Assembly (NCBI RefSeq): GCF_900188275.1
Contig: NZ_FZNY01000008.1
Span: 124,001 to 188,000 of the forward strand
Length of the DNA: 64,000 bases
Direction: 5' to 3'
DNA from: Dokdonia pacifica
GTDB taxonomy: Bacteria > Bacteroidota > Bacteroidia > Flavobacteriales > Flavobacteriaceae
The first letter of the stretch is position 1; each line of letters opens with the position of its first letter. The notes beneath the pieces were generated by a model. It did not search any database, was not told the origin of the DNA, and worked only from the letters and a program-made list of their open reading frames with translations. The position numbers and the translations under genes were made by a program. This document shows, piece after piece, positions 59,501 to 64,000 of this stretch.

Positions 59501-60166
59501 TTAGATATTTTGATCTTCTTCCCATCTCTCAACAATACGGTCTACATCTTTGATCATTTTTTTTGTCCATTCCATTTTCTTTTCGAAAATTTCTGCTGTA
59601 GATAGTTGCCAAGAAATATCAGTGCTTTTTAATCGCGTCATAATATATTGCAGGGTAATTGCCGCAGATACAGAAATGTTAAGGCTTTCTGTAAATCCTA
59701 CCATTGGAATGTAAATAAAGTCATCGGCCGCTTCTAATACCTCAGGGCTCAATCCTTCGGTTTCTCTTCCAAAGAAAATAGCCGCCTTCTGGGTGATATC
59801 AAAATCTTCTAAACGATATGCTTTTTTATGAGGTGTGGTTGCTATAATACGATATCCATCTGCTTTTAGAGATTGCACACATGCTTTTGTACTGGTATGC
59901 CTATGCACATCTACCCATTTCTGTGCTCCCATAGCAATCTCCCTATCAATACGTTTTACATTTACTTCTTCTATTACATGAAGGTTTTGTACACCAAAAG
60001 ATTCACAACTACGTATGACAGCACTGGTATTATGTAATTGATATACATCTTCTACTGCTACTGTAAAATGATAGGTCCGTTCTGACAAGACACGGTCAAA
60101 TAGGTCACGCCTACGGTCTGTTAAATAGGATTGTAAATAATCAAGTAATTTATGATTCATGAGCAT
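59501..60166 (-). CDS. TrmH/SpoU-family RNA methyltransferase
   Basis: The 221-residue protein (MLMNHKLLDYLQSYLTDRRRDLFDRVLSERTYHFTVAVEDVYQLHNTSAVIRSCESFGVQNLHVIEEVNVKRIDREIAMGAQKWVDV) has the SPOUT knot, IFFGRETEGLSPEVLEAADDFIYIPMVGFTESLNISVSAAI, of 2'-O-methyltransferases. It resembles TrmH, which methylates G18 of tRNA. Start at the first ATG; the second ATG two codons on is equally possible. Confidence 0.93.
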   Translation of the reverse strand: MLMNHKLLDYLQSYLTDRRRDLFDRVLSERTYHFTVAVEDVYQLHNTSAVIRSCESFGVQNLHVIEEVNVKRIDREIAMGAQKWVDVHRHTSTKACVQSLKADGYRIIATTPHKKAYRLEDFDITQKAAIFFGRETEGLSPEVLEAADDFIYIPMVGFTESLNISVSAAITLQYIMTRLKSTDISWQLSTAEIFEKKMEWTKKMIKDVDRIVERWEEDQNI

Positions 60167-60261
60167 TGTTTACAAGGTAAAGATACTGTACTTTTAACTT
60201 GTAAAACCAATGTTACTTTGAGTTAGCTCATGCAATAACAACATTGGTATAAAGTAATCTT

Positions 60262-60945
60262 ATGCAAAAACAACGTATTGTCGTCATTACTGGTGCAGGT
60301 ATCAGTGCAGAAAGTGGTTTAAAAACCTTTAGAGATTCTAACGGGTTATGGGAAGGTCATGATGTTATGGAAGTAGCATCGCCACAAGGTTGGGCGGATA
60401 ATATGGAATTGGTCTTAGATTTTTATAATCAACGAAGAAGACAGTTATTAGAAGTAGTTCCTAATGCTGCGCATAAAGCTTTGGTTGCTTTAGAGACAAA
60501 TTTTGATGTACATATCATCACGCAAAATGTAGATGATTTACACGAGCGAGCTGGAAGTACCAACGTACTTCACTTACATGGGGAATTATTAAAAGTGCGT
60601 AGTACCTTTGATGAAGATCTTGTACTAGATTGGCGTACTGATCTAAAATCTGGAGATCTATGTGAACACAATTTTCAGTTGCGACCTCATATCGTATGGT
60701 TTGGGGAAATGGTTCCATTGTTAGAACCGGCAGCACAATTGGTATCTCAGGCAGACTATGTAATGATTATTGGAACTTCTATGCAGGTATATCCAGCAGC
60801 AAGTCTCATAGATTTTGCACCCTCACACGCCTCTATTTATTTTATAGATCCTAAACCTGCGGTGGCCCCTAGAAAAAATCTTACTATATATGCCGAAGCT
60901 GCTACTACAGGAGTACCGAAAGTGGCAAATGAATTATTAAAATAG
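60262..60945 (+). CDS. Sirtuin-type NAD-dependent protein deacylase
   Basis: The 227-residue protein has ITGAGISAESGLKTFRDSNGLW, ITQNVDDLHERAGS with catalytic His106 (HLHGEL), GEMVPLLEPA and the closing GTSMQVYPAASLIDF. It removes acyl groups from lysine with NAD. The four-Cys zinc site of CobB is missing: only Cys134 remains in that region. It ends next to the haem-binding gene on the other strand. Confidence 0.92.
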   Translation: MQKQRIVVITGAGISAESGLKTFRDSNGLWEGHDVMEVASPQGWADNMELVLDFYNQRRRQLLEVVPNAAHKALVALETNFDVHIITQNVDDLHERAGSTNVLHLHGELLKVRSTFDEDLVLDWRTDLKSGDLCEHNFQLRPHIVWFGEMVPLLEPAAQLVSQADYVMIIGTSMQVYPAASLIDFAPSHASIYFIDPKPAVAPRKNLTIYAEAATTGVPKVANELLK

Positions 60946-60946
60946 T

Positions 60947-61420
60947 TTATTCAGCTTTATTCAAACTGTACTGCAATCGTGCAGCTTTTGCCCAGGTTAT
61001 AATTTCTTTAATTTGAGTGTCACTTAATTGTGCTTCTTTATGTGTCCAAGTATAAGAATCTAAAGGCATTTCTCTGTTTTCTACTAATTCTATAATTTCA
61101 TCAAGTTTATGATCTTTACGTTTTACTGAGTAGGAAGACCACTCTGAAAAATTAAGCTCTCCTTTTCCATGACGAATATGATCTGCTAGCCAATATGAAA
61201 CAGGAGCCACCTCAGCATACCAAGGATATCTCGTCTGATTACTATGACAGTCAAAACACGTTTCTTTTAGGGTAGCTTCAACAGATGCAATAGGCTTTGT
61301 TTCTGATATAAAGGGTTGCACACTATCATAATTCCCTTCTTGATTTTTATCAGGACGAAAAAATTGCATGACAACAAGTACAAGTAATGCGAGTACTAGA
61401 AATCGTTTGATCCACTTCAT
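60947..61420 (-). CDS. Haem-binding (CxxCH) membrane-anchored protein, paralogue
   Basis: The 157-residue protein is a paralogue of the one at 23479: one membrane segment, then TCFDCHSNQTRYPWYAEVAPVSYWLADHIRHGKGELNFSEW (Cys55, Cys58, His59) and ENREMPLDSYTWTHKEAQL. No copy of the 23-nt operator is seen upstream. It should carry a c-type haem in the periplasm. Confidence 0.9.
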   Translation of the reverse strand: MKWIKRFLVLALLVLVVMQFFRPDKNQEGNYDSVQPFISETKPIASVEATLKETCFDCHSNQTRYPWYAEVAPVSYWLADHIRHGKGELNFSEWSSYSVKRKDHKLDEIIELVENREMPLDSYTWTHKEAQLSDTQIKEIITWAKAARLQYSLNKAE

Positions 61421-61705
61421 TATCGTAGAGATTAGTTGGTCTGTCTACTAAGTTAGTTTTTATTCTATTAAAATCACGTTTGGTATTGTGCATTTAACAA
61501 TCATAAGAACTAAAACGATATAATAATAAATAAATTTACCTACTTTAGTCTTCTGATTTACTCGTTTTAACATACTATCAATGTCTCACTAAGAGACTCC
61601 CTAACTCAAAAAGGGATAATCGCAATAGATACCACCTATACTATCTATTGCTAGGATAGTTACATCTTTCTATAAATAGAACAATCATTTATTATACAAC
61701 TGAAT
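61421..61705. other. Divergent intergenic region with hairpins
   Basis: It holds CAATAGATA-N10-TATCTATTG (61623-61650) and a small GTCTC-ACTAA-GAGAC hairpin near 61583. No gene is visible. Confidence 0.45.
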
Positions 61706-62536
61706 ATGAAATCAATATGCCTATATGCATGCATATTTTTTATGGTATGCTGCAAACAAAAAAACGAGAGAAATATCATTATGGAACAAAATAGTAATAA
61801 ACAAATAGTAATCAACTTTTATAAAAAAGTAATTGGAGAACAAGATCTTGAATATGCAAAAAAGATAGTTACAGAAAACTATATTCAGCACAATCCACAA
61901 GTAAAAACAGGAAAAGAAGGTTTGTTAGAAGCTATCACATATTTAAAAGAAATTCCCAAACCAAAAAAAGCTTTTAAGCCATTTATGCGAATCATAGCTG
62001 ATCATAACTATGTAGTAGTGCATATGAATATTGAATTTAATGGACAGAAAAAAATCGTACTTGATCTTTTCAGGCTTGAAAATGGATTCATTGCCGAACA
62101 TTGGGATGCTATTCAAAATGAATCAGAAATAAGTTTAAACGGAAACTCAGAAATAAAAGGTCCAATTGTTAGCGAAGATCAAGAGGCCACTTTAAAGAAT
62201 AAAACAAGAGTTCAAGAGTTCACAAAACAAGTACTTATCAATAGAGATTTTGATGCCTTAAAAAAGTATATGGCTACAGATTTAATTCAACACAATCCAA
62301 ACATGACTAATGGATTACATGATATGAAACAGTATTATCAAAAAAATAACATTCAAAAAGTATATAAAATAATAGGGCAAGGAAATTTTGTTGTAACTCA
62401 ATCAAAGGGTATTGTAAATAATCAAGACAATGTGTTTTATGACATCTATCGATTAAAAAATGGATTAATAGTTGAGCATTGGTCTGTATCTCAAATAATC
62501 CCTGAAATAATGGCACATACCAATGGTATGCTTTAA
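61706..62536 (+). CDS. Lipoprotein with two SnoaL-like domains
   Basis: The 276-residue protein has a lipobox ending MVCC (Cys16). Two tandem SnoaL-like units follow: about 28-140 (NKQIVINFYKKVIGEQDLEYAKKIVTENYIQHNPQVKTGKEGLLE ... RLENGFIAEHWD) and about 150-270 (RVQEFTKQVLINRDFDALKKYMATDLIQHNPNMTNGLHDMKQYY ... RLKNGLIVEHWSV). YIQHNP/LIQHNP and EHW are repeated, so both pockets keep the family residues. The enzymatic role is unknown. Confidence 0.85.
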   Translation: MKSICLYACIFFMVCCKQKNERNIIMEQNSNKQIVINFYKKVIGEQDLEYAKKIVTENYIQHNPQVKTGKEGLLEAITYLKEIPKPKKAFKPFMRIIADHNYVVVHMNIEFNGQKKIVLDLFRLENGFIAEHWDAIQNESEISLNGNSEIKGPIVSEDQEATLKNKTRVQEFTKQVLINRDFDALKKYMATDLIQHNPNMTNGLHDMKQYYQKNNIQKVYKIIGQGNFVVTQSKGIVNNQDNVFYDIYRLKNGLIVEHWSVSQIIPEIMAHTNGML

Positions 62537-62574
62537 AATGTGTAGAAATAATTCCTACATAATAATATAACTAG

Positions 62575-62604
62575 GCGATTAGTTTTTAATCAGAAACTAA
62601 TCGC
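62575..62604 (+). terminator. Terminator of double-SnoaL gene
   Basis: GCGATTAGTTT-N8-AAACTAATCGC followed by TTCTTTTGTTTT. Confidence 0.85.
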
Positions 62605-62711
62605 TTCTTTTGTTTTAGTTTTTAAAAATGTAAATTGTGAAAAACAAAAATGGCATATAGAAAGGTTAAAAAAAGTATTCCTGTTATGCATTATTTACTA
62701 TAAAATAGTCT

Positions 62712-63287
62712 GTGACTCAAAATGAATTATATAATGAACTCAACTATGTAAATCATAGTAGAGAAAAACGTGCGTATTATGCGCAATTGGTCATTAGTAC
62801 ACCTGAATTAATGCCACACGTTTTGGATATTTTATTTAAAGTAAATGATCCTATCTCCAATAGAGCTGGATGGTTATTAGAATTTGTATGCAAAACAGAT
62901 ATCACCATGCTGTATCCATATTTAGATGTGTTTACAGAAAAAATGCATTCGGTATATCAAGATTCGGCGCTTCGACCTGTGGCTAAAATCTGTGAGTATC
63001 TTACATTATCCTATTATAAAAAGAAACATCCTGAAACCATCAAATACCTTACAAAGCTTCATAAAGAACGAATTACCGAAGCAGGATTTGATTGGTTAAT
63101 TACCGAACAAAAAGTAGCTGTAAAAGCCTATACACTGACCTCTTTGTTTTTATTAGGCACTGAAATAGATTGGATTCATCCTGAACTCAAACGCATCATG
63201 GAAGATGATTATCATAAAGGAAGTGCAGCCTATAAAGCCAGATGCAGGCATATGTTTGAAGCATTAAAGAAATTTGAAAATCGATAA
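62712..63287 (+). CDS. Unknown helical protein (Flavobacteria-conserved, HEAT-like)
   Basis: The 191-residue protein begins at GTG 62712; the nearest ATG is out of frame. It is helical with HEAT-like pairs (MPHVLDILFKVNDPISNRAGWLLEFVCKTDITMLYPYLDVFTEKMHSVYQDSALRPVAKICEYLTLSYYKKKHPETIKYL). In other Flavobacteria similar proteins sit near purB and have been loosely called adenylosuccinate lyase, which this sequence does not support. Confidence 0.78.
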   Translation: MTQNELYNELNYVNHSREKRAYYAQLVISTPELMPHVLDILFKVNDPISNRAGWLLEFVCKTDITMLYPYLDVFTEKMHSVYQDSALRPVAKICEYLTLSYYKKKHPETIKYLTKLHKERITEAGFDWLITEQKVAVKAYTLTSLFLLGTEIDWIHPELKRIMEDDYHKGSAAYKARCRHMFEALKKFENR

Positions 63288-63294
63288 CGCCTTT

Positions 63295-64000
63295 CTATTT
63301 ACCCATCAACCAATTACCTACAGCGCATTGCAAACATTTGTTTTCTGAGCAATAGGCTGATTTTAGTTGTATCAATGCTTGAGACTGTAATGCATTTTTT
63401 GTTTTAGGGCGTATCTCATTATACTTTTTTATGATATTATTCTGCTCTGATTTTATAGCTGTCATAAAATCTAAAATCATATCGGTACATTCTTTTCCTA
63501 TATACTGACTGTATGCAAATTTTATAGGGATAATAGTGTTAATCAATAAGAGATCAATAAAAGCTTTAGAAAGTTTTTTAACTCTCTTTTTCTGAGTTGT
63601 CGTAAAAGAATAATGTGTATCCCAATAGGTGGATGCCTCTACCTGAAGAATGGTATAGAAATTATTTAAATGCTCTACCTCCATGAGTTTCTGGAATAAT
63701 CCTGGCACCTTATAATACAACATAGCTAGTTGCGAAAGCCTAATTGTTGGGAAGTTATCTGGTCGTAGTTTAAAAAACTGAATCGGTAGTATTCCTTCTG
63801 TATTTAATTGAAATTTATGATGTACAAATTCGTACTCTCCTTGTAATTGCAATACATAACTATCTACACTATCTTCTGACAACAACCCACCAGCGCCTAG
63901 TAATAATGCTTCTAACCGAAACGGTTCTTGAGCACATTTTCTAATAATGGTAAAGTCTATATGTGTTGCTAATGATTGAAATGAAGGACCGTTTACTTTG
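63295..64000 (-). CDS. DUF2851-family protein, N-terminus outside window
   Basis: The minus-strand frame is open from 63295 to the right edge, reading KVNGPSFQSLATHIDFTIIRKCAQEPFRLEALLLGAGGLLSEDS at the edge and LCSENKCLQCAVGNWLMGK-type Cys-rich end (AYCSENKCLQCAVGN). This matches the second half of the Bacteroidota DUF2851 family. The true start is beyond 64000; the internal TTG near 63885 is not the start. Function unknown. Confidence 0.82.
   Translation of the reverse strand, partial: KVNGPSFQSLATHIDFTIIRKCAQEPFRLEALLLGAGGLLSEDSVDSYVLQLQGEYEFVHHKFQLNTEGILPIQFFKLRPDNFPTIRLSQLAMLYYKVPGLFQKLMEVEHLNNFYTILQVEASTYWDTHYSFTTTQKKRVKKLSKAFIDLLLINTIIPIKFAYSQYIGKECTDMILDFMTAIKSEQNNIIKKYNEIRPKTKNALQSQALIQLKSAYCSENKCLQCAVGNWLMGK

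Noticed and set aside
63295-63885. Complete gene of 196 codons at the right end
   Set aside because: The frame stays open to base 64000 and reads as family sequence; the TTG near 63885 is internal, so the gene is partial.
1-64000. tRNA, rRNA, tmRNA or riboswitch genes
   Set aside because: I looked for cloverleaf landmarks and conserved rRNA words in the intergenic spaces and found none I could support by eye.

Overview
The window looks like chromosome from a marine member of the Flavobacteriaceae (Bacteroidota). The DNA is AT-rich. Starts lack clear Shine-Dalgarno sequences. Several promoters have the Bacteroidota form TTG/TTTG-N19-22-TAnnTTTG. Many genes belong to families seen mainly in this phylum (DUF6607, DUF6495, DUF6686-like, DUF4856, HmuY, haem-binding CxxCH proteins, DUF2851). 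A 16-bp palindrome, CGCTTTCGCGAAAGCG, recurs about 15 times inside and between genes. The genus cannot be fixed from sequence alone. No rRNA, tRNA, CRISPR array, transposase or complete prophage was seen.

Layout. 0.5-8.5 kb: secreted or lipid-anchored proteins (SGNH hydrolase, LRR protein, FKBP isomerase, amidohydrolase), a PhyH dioxygenase, an SnoaL-like protein, guaB and a small Cys-rich protein. 8.5-24 kb: a large iron/haem region. A five-gene minus-strand operon (DUF6607, ankyrin protein, DUF2271, PepSY/flavodoxin reductase, DUF6686-like) diverges from a TonB receptor plus HmuY pair. Next to these is a second minus-strand operon (DUF4856, imelysin, HTTM, TonB receptor) and a separate haem-binding CxxCH protein. 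Four copies of a 23-nt operator-like motif, TTATTTW-N9-TAAATAA, sit at the three control regions of this block, which suggests one iron- or haem-responsive regulon.

24-37 kb: a PP2C-like/unknown/VOC operon, a YCII plus ECF42-type sigma factor pair, a COG2509 flavoprotein, hisS, a small DUF559 nuclease gene bounded by CCCTAAAGGG repeats, an exported hydrolase with an ABC permease, DUF6495 and the rpsF-rpsR-rplI operon. 37-46 kb: a LytTR regulator, priA, two tandem tail-collar proteins, DUF2147, and the nadC-yihY-chalcone isomerase operon, which diverges from rlmH across two heptanucleotide tandem arrays. The 3' end of rlmH is duplicated 150 bp downstream, at the equivalent of the staphylococcal SCC attachment site.

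46-64 kb: unknown lipoproteins, an unknown soluble protein followed by a 7-TM protein and a NarL-type two-component pair, a four-gene operon resembling a lysis module (membrane protein, GH19 lysin without signal peptide, lipoprotein, small protein), rdgB, a DEAD-box helicase with a structured leader, a TrmH-type methylase, a sirtuin, a second haem-binding protein, a double SnoaL lipoprotein, and a DUF2851 gene running off the right edge.

The strongest leads are the shared 23-nt operator tying together a poorly described iron/haem gene set, the abundant palindrome tolerated in all three reading frames, the rlmH 3'-end duplication, and the lysis-like operon.
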